A stretch of DNA of 64,000 nt from Serratia quinivorans. Lineage in GTDB: Bacteria; Pseudomonadota; Gammaproteobacteria; Enterobacterales; Enterobacteriaceae. Below, piece after piece: positions 29,600 to 39,129 of the stretch. The notes below the pieces were generated by a model. That model saw only the letters and a program-made list of their open reading frames with translations, had not been told where the DNA came from and ran no database searches. The position numbers and the translations under genes are program-made. Each line of letters starts with the position of its first letter. Positions within the stretch are counted from its first letter, which is position 1. Location of the stretch: positions 1,116,001 to 1,180,000 of the forward strand of contig NZ_CAMKGL010000001.1 of the NCBI RefSeq assembly GCF_946227985.1, written 5' to 3'.

Positions 29600-32500
29600 A
29601 TGGCGCAGTTCTTTATTCGGCGGCCGGTGTTTGCCTGGGTGATTGCGATCATCATTATGCTGTGTGGCCTGATGTCGATCAATTCGCTCCCCATCTCGCA
29701 ATACCCGGACGTCTCCCCACCACAAATTTCCATTTCCGCCACCTACCCGGGGGCCGATGCGGAAACGCTGGAAAACAGCGTTACCCAGGTGATTGAGCAA
29801 CAGCTGACGGGGCTTGATGGGCTACTTTATTTTTCAGCGACCAGCAGCTCCGACGGTTCGGTGAGCATTAACGTGACCTTTGATCAGGGCACCGATCCGG
29901 ATATCGCCCAGGTGCAGGTACAGAACAAGGTGCAGCAGGCGGAAAGCCGTTTACCGGCCGAAGTGACGGCCCAAGGGGTAACGGTCAAAAAATCACAGAG
30001 CAGCTTCCTGCTGATCGTCGGGTTGTATGACGAAACCGACAAGGCCAGCATGGCGGACATATCCGACTATCTGGTCAGTAATATTCAGGATCCGCTGTCG
30101 CGCATAGACGGGGTCGGTGACGTGCAGGTATTTGGGTCAGAATACGCGATGCGCATCTGGCTGAACCCGACCCGGCTGGCGTCCTATTCACTGATGCCGT
30201 CCGATGTGGAAACGGCGATTGAAGCGCAAAATACCCAGGTTTCTGCCGGTAAAGTCGGCGATTTGCCTTCCGGTGCCGATCAGCAACTGACCGCCACGGT
30301 GAAGGCGCAGTCGCGGCTGCAAACGCCGGAGCAGTTTCGCAATATTATCCTGAAAAGTGATAGCAGCGGGGCGTTGGTGCGCCTGGGCGATGTGGCGCGG
30401 GTTGAGCTGGGCAACGAGGATTACTCCTCCAGCGCCCGCTTGAATGGCCACCCGGCCTCGGGGATTGCCGTCAAGCTGGCCGCCGGGGCCAATGCGCTCA
30501 ATACCGCCAAACGGGTCAAGGCCAAGGTGGCGGAATACCAAACTTCGATGCCCAATGGCTACAAGGTGGCCTACCCGAAAGACAGCACCGACTTTATTAA
30601 TATCTCGATCGAAGAAGTGGTGAAAACCCTGATCGAGGCGGTGGTGTTGGTGGTGATCGTGATGTTTGTCTTCCTGCAGAACTTGCGAACCACGCTGATC
30701 CCGACCATTACCGTGCCGGTGGTGCTGTTGGGCACCTTCGGCGTGCTCGCCGCCTTCGGCTATTCAATCAACACCCTGACGCTGTTTGGCATGGTGCTGG
30801 CTATCGGGCTATTGGTGGATGACGCCATCGTGGTGGTGGAGAACGTCGAGCGCGTGATGCGGGAAGAGAAACTGCCACCGCGCGAGGCAACCGAAAAATC
30901 GATGAAGGAAATCACCGGCGCGCTGGTTGGCATTGCCATGGTGCTGTCGGCGGTCTTCCTGCCGATGGCGTTTTTCGGCGGTTCCACCGGGGTGATCTAC
31001 CGCCAGTTCTCGGTCACTATTGTGGCTTCCATGGTGTTGTCGGTGATCCTGGCGTTAACCCTGGCCCCGGCACTGTGCGCCACCTTGCTGAAACCTGCAC
31101 ATGAGGATCTGACCAACAAGGGCCTGCTGGGCAAATTCAATCGCGGCTATAACCGCCTGCAGGAGAAATATGCCGATAAGGTCGGCCGGGTGATCCACAG
31201 CCCAATGCGCTATCTGTTGCTGTACGGCCTGTTGTTGATTGCCGCTGCCGTGATGTATATGCGTTTGCCGACCGGCTTCTTGCCCAATGAAGATCAGGGG
31301 GTGGTGATGGTGCAGTACACGCTGCCGGCCGGGGCCACCAATGCCCGGACCTCTGCGGTCAGCGACGAGGTAAAGGATTATTTTCTCAACGATGAGAAGG
31401 CCAACGTCAGCACCATTTTCACCATTAACGGTTTTGGCTTCAGCGGCAGCGGACAAAACGCCGGAATGGCCTTCGTCAGCCTGAAAGACTGGAGTTTACG
31501 CTCTGGCAGTGCCAATACCGCCGATGCGATTGCCAAGCGTGCGATGGCGCACTTCGCCAAGATCCGTGACGCACAGGTGTTCTCGATGAGCCCTCCGGCG
31601 ATTGACGGTTTTGGCCAGTCTGACGGTTTCACCTTCGAACTGCAGGCCAAAGGCGCAACGACCCGCGCAGAATTGCAGGTGATGCGCGATCAGATAGTTG
31701 CGGCGGCGGCGAAAACCCCCAGCCTGAGCGCGGTACGCGCCAACACCTTGCCGGATACCCCACAGCTGCAGGTGGAGATCGACAATGACAAACTGCAGGC
31801 ATTGGGGCTGAGTAATGGCGACGTCAACAGCACGCTTACCAGCGCCTTCGGCAGCACCTATGTCAACGACTTTATCGACCGCAACCGGGTGAAAAAAGTC
31901 TATATGCAGGGTGATGTCGAGTACCGTTCAAAACCGGAAGATCTCGACAAATGGTTTGTGCGTGGGACTTCCAGCAGCGGAGCCACCAGCATGACGCCGT
32001 TCTCGGCCTTCGCCGCGTCACACTGGATCTACGGGCCGGAAAACCTGTCTCGCTATAACGGCCTGTCGTCGTTTGAGATCACCGGTGAAGGCGCGCCCGG
32101 TACCAGTTCCGGTACTGCGATGGATGAGATGGAAAAACTGGCGGCGAAATTCTCCTCCGCCAGCAGCTTTTCCTGGAGCGGCCTTTCTTATCAGGAGCGC
32201 TTGACCAGCGGGCAGGCAGCCTCGCTGTATGCCATTTCACTGGTGGTGGTGTTCCTGTGCCTCGCGGCCCTGTACGAAAGCTGGTCAATTCCGTTTGCGG
32301 TGATGATGGTGGTGCCGATGGGCGTGGTCGGCTCGCTGTTGGCGATCACCCTGCGTGGCCTGGAAAACGATATTTACTTCCAGGTGGCGCTGTTAACCAT
32401 CATTGGGCTGTCGGCCAAGAACGCCATTCTTATCGTCGAGTTCGCCGAAGAGAAATACCTGCGGGGCGAAACCCTGATCGCCGCGGCAGTCGAGGCTTCC

Positions 32501-32755
32501 CGTATGCGTTTGCGCCCGATTCTGATGACCTCCCTGGCGTTTACCGCCGGCGTGTTGCCGCTGGCCGTGTCCAGCGGTGCCGGCGCCAACAGCCGTATCG
32601 CCATCGGTACCGGGATTATTGGTGGCACCATCACGGCAACGATACTGGCGATCTTCTTTGTTCCGTTGTTCTACGTTTTGGTACGCCGGATGTTTTCACG
32701 CAAAACCACCGTCGCCAAACCGCTGGAAAACACTGCGCCGCAGGCAGGAGAATAA
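29600..32755 (+). CDS. RND multidrug efflux pump, HAE1 family (AcrB/MexB type)
   Basis: A 1051-residue inner-membrane trimeric pump, full family length. The N-terminus (MAQFFIRRPVFAWVIAIIIM) is the hallmark of HAE1 pumps. The proton-relay acidic pair is in GLLVDDAIVVVENVERV in helix 4, and the helix 6 motif STGVIYRQFSVTIV is present. The C-terminal half holds the matching motif GLSAKNAILIVEFAEE. It lies between the adaptor gene (2-bp gap) and the channel gene (1-bp gap). Confidence 0.96.
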   Translation: MAQFFIRRPVFAWVIAIIIMLCGLMSINSLPISQYPDVSPPQISISATYPGADAETLENSVTQVIEQQLTGLDGLLYFSATSSSDGSVSINVTFDQGTDPDIAQVQVQNKVQQAESRLPAEVTAQGVTVKKSQSSFLLIVGLYDETDKASMADISDYLVSNIQDPLSRIDGVGDVQVFGSEYAMRIWLNPTRLASYSLMPSDVETAIEAQNTQVSAGKVGDLPSGADQQLTATVKAQSRLQTPEQFRNIILKSDSSGALVRLGDVARVELGNEDYSSSARLNGHPASGIAVKLAAGANALNTAKRVKAKVAEYQTSMPNGYKVAYPKDSTDFINISIEEVVKTLIEAVVLVVIVMFVFLQNLRTTLIPTITVPVVLLGTFGVLAAFGYSINTLTLFGMVLAIGLLVDDAIVVVENVERVMREEKLPPREATEKSMKEITGALVGIAMVLSAVFLPMAFFGGSTGVIYRQFSVTIVASMVLSVILALTLAPALCATLLKPAHEDLTNKGLLGKFNRGYNRLQEKYADKVGRVIHSPMRYLLLYGLLLIAAAVMYMRLPTGFLPNEDQGVVMVQYTLPAGATNARTSAVSDEVKDYFLNDEKANVSTIFTINGFGFSGSGQNAGMAFVSLKDWSLRSGSANTADAIAKRAMAHFAKIRDAQVFSMSPPAIDGFGQSDGFTFELQAKGATTRAELQVMRDQIVAAAAKTPSLSAVRANTLPDTPQLQVEIDNDKLQALGLSNGDVNSTLTSAFGSTYVNDFIDRNRVKKVYMQGDVEYRSKPEDLDKWFVRGTSSSGATSMTPFSAFAASHWIYGPENLSRYNGLSSFEITGEGAPGTSSGTAMDEMEKLAAKFSSASSFSWSGLSYQERLTSGQAASLYAISLVVVFLCLAALYESWSIPFAVMMVVPMGVVGSLLAITLRGLENDIYFQVALLTIIGLSAKNAILIVEFAEEKYLRGETLIAAAVEASRMRLRPILMTSLAFTAGVLPLAVSSGAGANSRIAIGTGIIGGTITATILAIFFVPLFYVLVRRMFSRKTTVAKPLENTAPQAGE

Positions 32756-32756
32756 T

Positions 32757-34211
32757 GTGTTGCAACGTTTAATCATTCTGACATTCCCGCTGTTACTGGC
32801 GGGGTGTATCTCGCTGGATCCGAACTACCAGCGCCCACAGGCACCGGTACCGACCACCATGCCACAGGGGGCGGCTTATACTGCGCCTTCCGGTAAATTA
32901 TCACTGAGCTACCCGGACATTCCGTGGCGTGACTATGTGGTCGACGCCAAACTGCGTCAGGTGGTAGAGATGGGGCTGAGCAGCAGTCGAGATCTGCGTG
33001 AAGCCATTGCCAATATTGAATCGGCGCGGGCGCTCTACGGCGAGCAGCGCTCCGATTTGTTCCCAACCATTAACGCCGGTGTGGACGGCAGCCGTGGGCG
33101 GGCACTGACCGGTAACGGTAACGCCACCGCGATCAGCCAGAGCTACGAAGCCACGGCCGGCACCAGTGCATTTGAGCTGGATTTGTTCGGCAAGAACCGT
33201 AGCCTGTCACGATCGACCTTTGAAACCTATCTGGCGGAATCGGAAGCGGCCAAAAGCACTCGCCTGACGTTGATCGCCGATATCGTCACCGACTGGGTAA
33301 ACCTTGCGGCGGAACGCAGCAACCTGGCTGCGGCCAAAAGCACCATGGAAAGCGCCAAGTTGTCACTGGCCGTGACGCGCAAAAACCAGCAAAACGGCAT
33401 TCTGTCGATGGTTGATGTCGCTACGGCGGACACGGTGTATCAGCAGGCTCGCTCGGACGTCGCCAGCTACACCACCAGCGCCGCGCAGGCGAAAAATGCG
33501 CTGGATCTGGTGGTGGGGCAAAGCGTACCTGAGAGCCTGTTGCCCACGGATATCGCAGCATTGTCCGGCATCATGAAAGACCTGCCGGCGAATCTGTCAT
33601 CCCAGGTGCTGCTGAACCGCCCGGATGTGCTGGAGGCTGAGCATAACCTGAAGGCGGCCAACGCCAATATCGGCTCTGCCCGCGCGGCGTTTTTCCCGTC
33701 TATCAGTCTGACGGCCAGCGGTGGCATAAGCAGCGGGGAATTGTCATCACTGTTTAGCAAGGGGGCTGGCGTCTGGTCATTTGCACCGAGTATCAGCCTG
33801 CCGATCTTCACCGGCGGCTATAATACCGCCCAGTTGAATTACACCAAGGCGCAGAAAGACCTGTACGTTGCCACCTACGAGAAAGCGGTGCAGACGGCAT
33901 TCCAGGAGACCGCCGATGCCCTGGCGCGTAAAGGCACTATTGAGGAACAGTTAGCGGCGCAAACCGGCTATGTGGCGGCTTCTCAGGAATATTATCGCCT
34001 GGCAGAGCTGCGTTATCGCCACGGGGTGGATACCTATCTGACGATGCTTGACGCGCAGCGTACCTTATATAGCGCCCGTCAGTCGTTGATTACCACTCAG
34101 CAAACCGAATACCAAAATCTGATCACGCTGTATAAAGTACTGGGCGGTGGTATTAGCGCAGAGAAGCAGGGCGATGGTGTTATTGCCAATAATGGCTCCC
34201 TGACCCAATAA
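32757..34211 (+). CDS. Outer-membrane efflux lipoprotein (OprM/NodT family)
   Basis: A 484-residue TolC-like channel. I place the start at GTG 32757 because GGAG lies 6 nt upstream and the resulting N-terminus is a proper lipoprotein signal with lipobox LLAGC. The longer frame runs back into the pump gene. Paired outer membrane efflux repeats follow (coiled-coil segments rich in Ala, Ser and Gln). The gene starts 1 bp after the pump stop codon. Having its own channel makes this a self-contained pump, unlike AcrAB, which borrows TolC. Confidence 0.93.
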   Translation: MLQRLIILTFPLLLAGCISLDPNYQRPQAPVPTTMPQGAAYTAPSGKLSLSYPDIPWRDYVVDAKLRQVVEMGLSSSRDLREAIANIESARALYGEQRSDLFPTINAGVDGSRGRALTGNGNATAISQSYEATAGTSAFELDLFGKNRSLSRSTFETYLAESEAAKSTRLTLIADIVTDWVNLAAERSNLAAAKSTMESAKLSLAVTRKNQQNGILSMVDVATADTVYQQARSDVASYTTSAAQAKNALDLVVGQSVPESLLPTDIAALSGIMKDLPANLSSQVLLNRPDVLEAEHNLKAANANIGSARAAFFPSISLTASGGISSGELSSLFSKGAGVWSFAPSISLPIFTGGYNTAQLNYTKAQKDLYVATYEKAVQTAFQETADALARKGTIEEQLAAQTGYVAASQEYYRLAELRYRHGVDTYLTMLDAQRTLYSARQSLITTQQTEYQNLITLYKVLGGGISAEKQGDGVIANNGSLTQ

Positions 34212-34234
34212 GATTTACTGCAGGCAACGCTGCT

Positions 34235-34270
34235 AATACGCAGGATGGCGACAACATTCTGCGTATTTTT
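34235..34270 (+). terminator. Terminator of the RND efflux operon
   Basis: AATACGCAG (34235-34243) pairs perfectly with CTGCGTATT (34259-34267) and runs into a T-tract ending at 34270. Confidence 0.75.
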
Positions 34271-34393
34271 ATATTCACTCTGTGGTGAAAGTGTAAAGAA
34301 AAGGAAAATTACTTTGCCATGCAGAACTCGCCACATGAAGAAAGGTCAGAATATTATCGCATCATTCTCGCGGCCAAATAGTTTGAGGTTGAA

Positions 34394-34771
34394 ATGGAAA
34401 GTGATATTCAGCAGCAGGTCATTTCAGTGGTCGACCGCTATAACGCGCCGGGCCTGTTCAAAAGAGGCATAGACGTGACTCTCAATACCGAAATAAACAA
34501 AGAGCTGAACCTGTCTTTGCCGATGTCGGAGACGCTGATGCATGGCTACTTCGACGCTTTCCGAATAGACAGCAGTAATTACAATCATGAGCTGTATTTT
34601 CGTCAGGTGTCTAAATCATTGTCATTCATTTCCCCATCATCCCGACGTGGTCATCATTGGGATCTTGAGATGGAAAGGATCCGGCCCTTGTATGTTTATA
34701 TGCTGGTGCGTTCCGCCCGGGCAAAACGTTGGCTCTATGACATTCACTTTCTGATTGAACAATTAAAATAA
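34394..34771 (+). CDS. DUF1493-like protein
   Basis: A 125-residue protein. The start of the sequence resembles DUF1493 (acyl-carrier-like small proteins of enterobacteria): VISVVDRYNAP, then LNTEINKELNLS, then LMHGYFDAFRIDSSNYNHELYF. No signal or membrane segment is visible, and the function is unknown. GAGG lies 5 nt before the ATG. It stands between the efflux operon terminator and its own strong terminator, so it is a separate unit. Confidence 0.6.
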   Translation: MESDIQQQVISVVDRYNAPGLFKRGIDVTLNTEINKELNLSLPMSETLMHGYFDAFRIDSSNYNHELYFRQVSKSLSFISPSSRRGHHWDLEMERIRPLYVYMLVRSARAKRWLYDIHFLIEQLK

Positions 34772-34823
34772 CCCTGGGTTGTTGGCGAAAGAATTAACCC
34801 ACGAACAGTCAAAGTAAAATATT

Positions 34824-34850
34824 GGCCCGCAGCTGTGTTGCGGGCCTTTT
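34824..34850 (+). terminator. Rho-independent terminator
   Basis: GGCCCGCA (34824-34831) pairs perfectly with TGCGGGCC (34839-34846) around a 7-nt loop and is followed by TTTT. It ends the DUF1493-like gene and lies just before the stop of the convergent PfpI-family gene. Confidence 0.85.
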
Positions 34851-34857
34851 CATTGCG

Positions 34858-35427
34858 TTATTCCGCCAGCAGTTCGGCAAATTTCGCCAACCATTGTGGA
34901 TGTGCCGGCCAGGCCGGGGCGGTCACCAGGTTGCCATCAACATGGGCCTGATCGATGCCGATATCGGCAAAGTGTCCGCCAGCCAACTGCACTTCTGGCG
35001 CGCAGGCCGGGTAGGCGCTGCAGGTTCTGCCTTTCAACACGCCGGCGGCGGCCAGCAGCTGCGGACCATGGCAAACGGCGGCGATGGGCTTGCGTGCGGC
35101 GTCAAAAGCCTGCACCAGTTTGATGACCTGCGGATTCAGTCGCAGATACTCTGGCGCTCGACCTCCGGGGATCAACAGGGCGTCGTAGTCTGCTTCTTTG
35201 GCTGCCGAAAAATCGGCGTTCAGGGTGAAACGATGACCCGGTTTTTCACTGTAGGTTTGTGCGCCGTCAAAATCATGGATCGCCGTCATGATGTAGTCGC
35301 CTATGGCCTTATCGGGGCACACGGCATCCACCTGATGACCTATCATTTGTAACGCCTGAAACGGCACCATAGTCTCATAATCTTCAGCGTAATCGCCGAC
35401 CAGCATCAGGATCTTTTTCTTGCTCAT
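34858..35427 (-). CDS. DJ-1/PfpI-family protein
   Basis: A 189-residue protein of the glutamine-amidotransferase-like superfamily. The nucleophile elbow is Cys119-His120 in [15 protein letters not shown], with acidic residues near position 17 (GDYAEDYE). Relatives include deglycases, chaperones and putative proteases, so the reaction is open. I used the ATG at 35427 ([16 protein letters not shown]); the longer frame adds 72 unlikely residues. It is divergent from the acyl-CoA ligase gene. Confidence 0.88.
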   Translation of the reverse strand: MSKKKILMLVGDYAEDYETMVPFQALQMIGHQVDAVCPDKAIGDYIMTAIHDFDGAQTYSEKPGHRFTLNADFSAAKEADYDALLIPGGRAPEYLRLNPQVIKLVQAFDAARKPIAAVCHGPQLLAAAGVLKGRTCSAYPACAPEVQLAGGHFADIGIDQAHVDGNLVTAPAWPAHPQWLAKFAELLAE

Positions 35428-35604
35428 CAGGGGCTCTCCGTGGGGTAAACGATCCCTAACATATAGTCTATCAGGCAGCGGAGCGCGAACCTTTACACTG
35501 GTGCGACCTCTTCTATACTCATTTTTGCCGTGGTCATTTTTCACCGCAGGCTGTTCAGGGAGAGCAACCTCAGCGAGGTCGCGCAGTATCTCAGTCGATG
35601 ACTC

Positions 35605-35620
35605 ACCGGGCATGCCCGGT
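35605..35620. promoter_or_regulatory. 16-bp perfect palindrome before the acyl-CoA ligase gene
   Basis: ACCGGGCATGCCCGGT is its own reverse complement over all 16 bases and ends 21 bp before the ATG at 35642, in the 214-bp divergent region. It could be an operator or, in RNA, a hairpin in the leader that affects translation. Confidence 0.5.
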
Positions 35621-35641
35621 CTCTGCATTCGAGAAAACCTC

Positions 35642-37180
35642 ATGCTAAATTTGGCTACATTGCTTGAAGAGAGTGCGCGTTCATTTGCAGATCGCCTGGC
35701 GCTGGTGCAGGAGGATGTTCAGTTTAGCTACGCCACGTTGAATCAACGTGCCAATCAGGTCGCTAATTTGTTGATTGCCCGGGGAGTGCAGCCGGGTGAA
35801 AGGGTGGCGCTGGCTTGCCCGAACCGTTGGGAGTTTCCCGCTGTTTACTATGGCATCCTCAAAGCCGGTGCGGTGGTCGTCCCTTTGAACACCTTATTAA
35901 AAGCGGGGGAGTTTGAATATTACCTGCAAGACTCGCAGGCGGTGAGTTTCTTCTGTTTTGAGGGCGACGCTGGATTGACGCTGGGGGAAGAGGCGCGACG
36001 TGCGTTTGAATCCACAGAGCAATGCCGTGATTTTATTATTATCGGCGACAGCCTGCCGCTGGCAGGTGACCGTTTCAGTCAGGTTATCAGCAGCCAGCCC
36101 ACCGATTTTGACAGCGCCACCACGCTGGAATCCGACACCGCTGTGATCCTTTACACCAGCGGGACCACCGGCCGTGCCAAGGGAGCCGAGCTGACCCATT
36201 CCAATCTGGTGCTGAACGCGCTGGGTTCGGTACAGCTGTTCAATAGTTCGTTAGAACATCCCGATCGCCATTTGGTGACGCTGCCGCTATTTCATACTTT
36301 TGGGTCCACCGTACAGATGAATGCCGGTTTTGCTTTGGCGGCAACGCTGGTTATGGTGCCGCGTTTTGATGCGAAGCAGGTCATTGCGCTGATGCAACAG
36401 CACGCCATCACCTTTTTTGCCGGTGTCCCCACCATGTACTGGGCATTGTTGAACGCGCTGGATGATACGGCGGATCTTGCCCTGTTACGTAAAAACCTGC
36501 GCATGGCGGTCTCCGGCGGTGCCAGCTTGCCCGTACAAATCATCGAGGACTTCGCCCGGCGCTTCGGCGTTAATATTCTGGAAGGCTATGGTTTATCGGA
36601 AACCAGCCCGGTTGCCACCTTTAACCATCCGGGGCGGATCAATAAAGTCGGTTCTATTGGCCAGCCCATCTGGGGCGTGGAAGTCCGGTTAGTCGATGTC
36701 ACCGGTAAAACGGTAGAGGGTATAGATCAGGTTGGCGAGATTGCGGTGCGTGGCCACAACGTGATGAAGGGCTACCTTAACCGCCCGGAAGCCACGGCCG
36801 AGGTGCTGGAAAAGGGCTGGTTCAGAACCGGTGACCTGGCACGCCGCGATGCCGATGGCTTCTATTTTATCGTTGACCGGTCGAAAGATGTGATTATTCG
36901 CGGCGGATTTAACGTCTATCCGCGAGAAATTGAAGAACTGATGATCCGCCATCCGGCCGTGTCATTGGTGGCCGTGATTGGCGTACCGCACCAGTCACTC
37001 GGCGAAGAGATTAAAGCGGTGGTGGTGCTGAAGGATTTGGACGAACCGGTGAGTGAAGAACAGCTGATCGCCTGGACCCAAGAGCGGCTGGCGGCGTTTA
37101 AATACCCACGCGTCGTTGAGTTTGTCGAACGGTTACCGATGACCAGTACCGGCAAGGTGATGAAACGATTGCTGCGTTGA
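35642..37180 (+). CDS. AMP-dependent acyl-CoA ligase (FadD-like)
   Basis: A 512-residue adenylate-forming enzyme that activates a carboxylic acid to its CoA thioester. The P-loop [18 protein letters not shown] lies near residue 170. The A5 motif [10 protein letters not shown] and the A7 motif [15 protein letters not shown] follow, and the C-terminal catalytic Lys is in [10 protein letters not shown]. The chain specificity is not clear; a fatty or dicarboxylic acid is likely. I started at ATG 35642; the longer frame upstream looks non-coding and crosses the 16-bp palindrome. Confidence 0.88.
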   Translation: MLNLATLLEESARSFADRLALVQEDVQFSYATLNQRANQVANLLIARGVQPGERVALACPNRWEFPAVYYGILKAGAVVVPLNTLLKAGEFEYYLQDSQAVSFFCFEGDAGLTLGEEARRAFESTEQCRDFIIIGDSLPLAGDRFSQVISSQPTDFDSATTLESDTAVILYTSGTTGRAKGAELTHSNLVLNALGSVQLFNSSLEHPDRHLVTLPLFHTFGSTVQMNAGFALAATLVMVPRFDAKQVIALMQQHAITFFAGVPTMYWALLNALDDTADLALLRKNLRMAVSGGASLPVQIIEDFARRFGVNILEGYGLSETSPVATFNHPGRINKVGSIGQPIWGVEVRLVDVTGKTVEGIDQVGEIAVRGHNVMKGYLNRPEATAEVLEKGWFRTGDLARRDADGFYFIVDRSKDVIIRGGFNVYPREIEELMIRHPAVSLVAVIGVPHQSLGEEIKAVVVLKDLDEPVSEEQLIAWTQERLAAFKYPRVVEFVERLPMTSTGKVMKRLLR

Positions 37181-37199
37181 AGGGATCGCTTGGAAATAA

Positions 37200-37224
37200 T
37201 CCCGGCCTGCAGAGCAAGCCGGGA
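37200..37224. terminator. Hairpin between convergent acyl-CoA ligase and glutamate dehydrogenase genes
   Basis: TCCCGGC (37200-37206) pairs with GCCGGGA (37218-37224) around an 11-nt loop. Neither side has a strong T-run, so the call is modest. Confidence 0.45.
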
Positions 37225-37235
37225 GAGATAACGCA

Positions 37236-38510
37236 TTAACCTGGGTAAATGCCACGCTCTTTACGTGCGGTCAGGATACGCTCACAGGCGACGATATACG
37301 CCGCAGTGCGCAGGCTGCACTCTTTCTCTTCGGACTTGTTCCAAACGTGAATCATGGCGTCGGTCATGATTTTGTCCATACGCTCGTTGATTTCGCTTTC
37401 GCTCCAGAAGTAGCTGGCCATGTCCTGCACCCATTCGAAGTAGCTGACTGTTACGCCGCCGGCGTTACAGATAACGTCAGGTACCACGGTGATGTTGCGT
37501 GAACGCAGCACGTCGTCCGCGTCTGGGTAGGTTGGGCCGTTAGCGCCTTCCAGAACCAGTTTGGCGCTGAGGATTTCTGCACGTTGACGGGTAATCTGAC
37601 CTTCCAGGGCGGCAGGGATCAGGATATCCATGTCTACGGACCAGAAAGCTTCGCTTTCGATTTCGCTGGCGCCAGGGAAACCGGCAATTTGCTTGTTCTT
37701 GGCCTGCCATTCAGTCAGTGCAGTCAAATCGATGCCGTTGGCGTTGAACAGGGTAGCGGAGTGGTCTTGAATCACCACTACACGCGCACCGATACCCACA
37801 AACAGGCGGGCGGCTTCGCTGCCCACGTTACCAAAGCCCTGAACCGCAACCTTGGCACCTTCGATTTGCACGCCCAGACGTTTCGCTACTTCACAGCCGG
37901 TAACGAATACACCGCGACCGGTGGCTTTCTCACGACCCAGGGAGCCGCCCAGGTGAATAGGTTTGCCGGTAACCACGCCGGTGATGGTCGTGCCGTGGTT
38001 CATGGAATAGGTATCCATCATCCAGGCCATAACTTTGGAGTTGGTGCCGACGTCCGGTGCCGGGATATCTTTCTGTGGCCCGATGATAAAACCGATTTCG
38101 CTGGTGTAGCGACGGGTCAATCTTTCCAGCTCGCCTTCAGACAGTTTGAAAGGATCGACGCGGATCCCCCCTTTGGCGCCACCGTAAGGCAGGTTGACTG
38201 CCGCACATTTGATGGTCATCCAGGCTGACAGCGCCATGACTTCATCGAGATCAACGTCCGGGTGATAACGGATGCCGCCTTTACCCGGGCCGCGCGACAG
38301 GTTGTGCTGAACGCGGAAGCCTTCGAAATGGCGGATTGAACCGTCGTCCATCTGCAGTGGGATATCAACGATCAGCGCGCGCTTCGGGTGACGCAGGGTA
38401 TCAACCCAACGCGACAGATCACCCAGGTAAGGCGCAACGCGGTCGATTTGTTGCAGATAGGTGGCCCAGGCCGTTGTGCTACTTTCTGAAGCGTAGGATA
38501 GCTTTTCCAT
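37236..38510 (-). CDS. Glutamate dehydrogenase (Glu/Leu/Phe/Val family)
   Basis: A 424-residue hexameric-type dehydrogenase linking glutamate and 2-oxoglutarate plus ammonia. The substrate-binding block [20 protein letters not shown] and the catalytic Lys in [15 protein letters not shown] are present, with the Rossmann motif [12 protein letters not shown] in the C-terminal half. It is of the shorter type common in NAD-linked enzymes rather than the 447-residue E. coli GdhA type. The ATG at 38510 has AAGG upstream. It is divergent from a CycA-like permease across a 619-bp AT-rich gap. Confidence 0.9.
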   Translation of the reverse strand: MEKLSYASESSTTAWATYLQQIDRVAPYLGDLSRWVDTLRHPKRALIVDIPLQMDDGSIRHFEGFRVQHNLSRGPGKGGIRYHPDVDLDEVMALSAWMTIKCAAVNLPYGGAKGGIRVDPFKLSEGELERLTRRYTSEIGFIIGPQKDIPAPDVGTNSKVMAWMMDTYSMNHGTTITGVVTGKPIHLGGSLGREKATGRGVFVTGCEVAKRLGVQIEGAKVAVQGFGNVGSEAARLFVGIGARVVVIQDHSATLFNANGIDLTALTEWQAKNKQIAGFPGASEIESEAFWSVDMDILIPAALEGQITRQRAEILSAKLVLEGANGPTYPDADDVLRSRNITVVPDVICNAGGVTVSYFEWVQDMASYFWSESEINERMDKIMTDAMIHVWNKSEEKECSLRTAAYIVACERILTARKERGIYPG

Positions 38511-39129
38511 AACCAACCTTTTTTATATAGAGGTGTTTATTTTGTTTAACCGTGGTTTACCAAGTGCATAACACTTTTGCGACGCCAAATTTACCACTAA
38601 AAGCACGGCTTGTTAGCCCCCCCCTGGCGGGCTGCGGGCCGGTTTCCAGCGGGTTTTTCGACGCAAAAATGAATAGTTAATTACTTTTTCAGGAAGGGTC
38701 AGCTGACTACGCATACTTTATGCATAAAAAATGCATAAAACCCGTTTTTATCTATTTTTCAGAACCTTGAATGTGATCAAAAAGTTTCATTTTATTTAAG
38801 TGTCGTGTTGACAATGCCGTTTCCTGACGCCAGAGTTAAATTCATGTTAAATCTGCGGTGGTCGCATTTTTTTCTTAAACGGGAATGATAATAACCCACT
38901 GATATAAAGCCTTTTATCCTCCAAGCCCATGCTTCGCATGCTAAATGTGGGCTGGCACTCAGTTCGAACAGCCGTTTTCTGAGACGTACAGATATTTACT
39001 TCCCTTTAACAAAAGGGCAGGCAGCGTTTGGCCTGAATTTCTTTTTTGCCGGTAGAACGCCAACGGCGTTTCACTCCTGCTGCAGCGGTGAAAGCTGCTT
39101 AATCGCCTTAATGACGGACAGGTAACACC
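38511..39129. other. Long intergenic region with regulatory signals; no gene seen
   Basis: This 619-bp gap is AT-rich and lies between divergent genes, so it should hold both promoters and long leaders. I see a perfect 9-bp inverted repeat at 38717-38739, annotated separately. There is also a nested hairpin at about 38924-38953, in which AGCCCA pairs with TGGGCT and encloses CATGC-TTC-GCATG. No open frame in it looks like a protein. Confidence 0.6.
38717..38739. promoter_or_regulatory. Perfect inverted repeat upstream of glutamate dehydrogenase
   Basis: TTTATGCAT (38717-38725) and ATGCATAAA (38731-38739) are a perfect 9-bp inverted repeat with an AAAAA spacer. It resembles an ArgR box in shape, but the half-site is TGCAT rather than TGAAT and the spacer is one base longer. 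An amino-acid-responsive repressor site is a fair guess. Confidence 0.45.

Noticed and set aside
38717..38739. ArgR box upstream of glutamate dehydrogenase
   Set aside because: The half-site is TGCAT rather than TGAAT and the spacer is 5 nt rather than 4, so ArgR binding is not supported.
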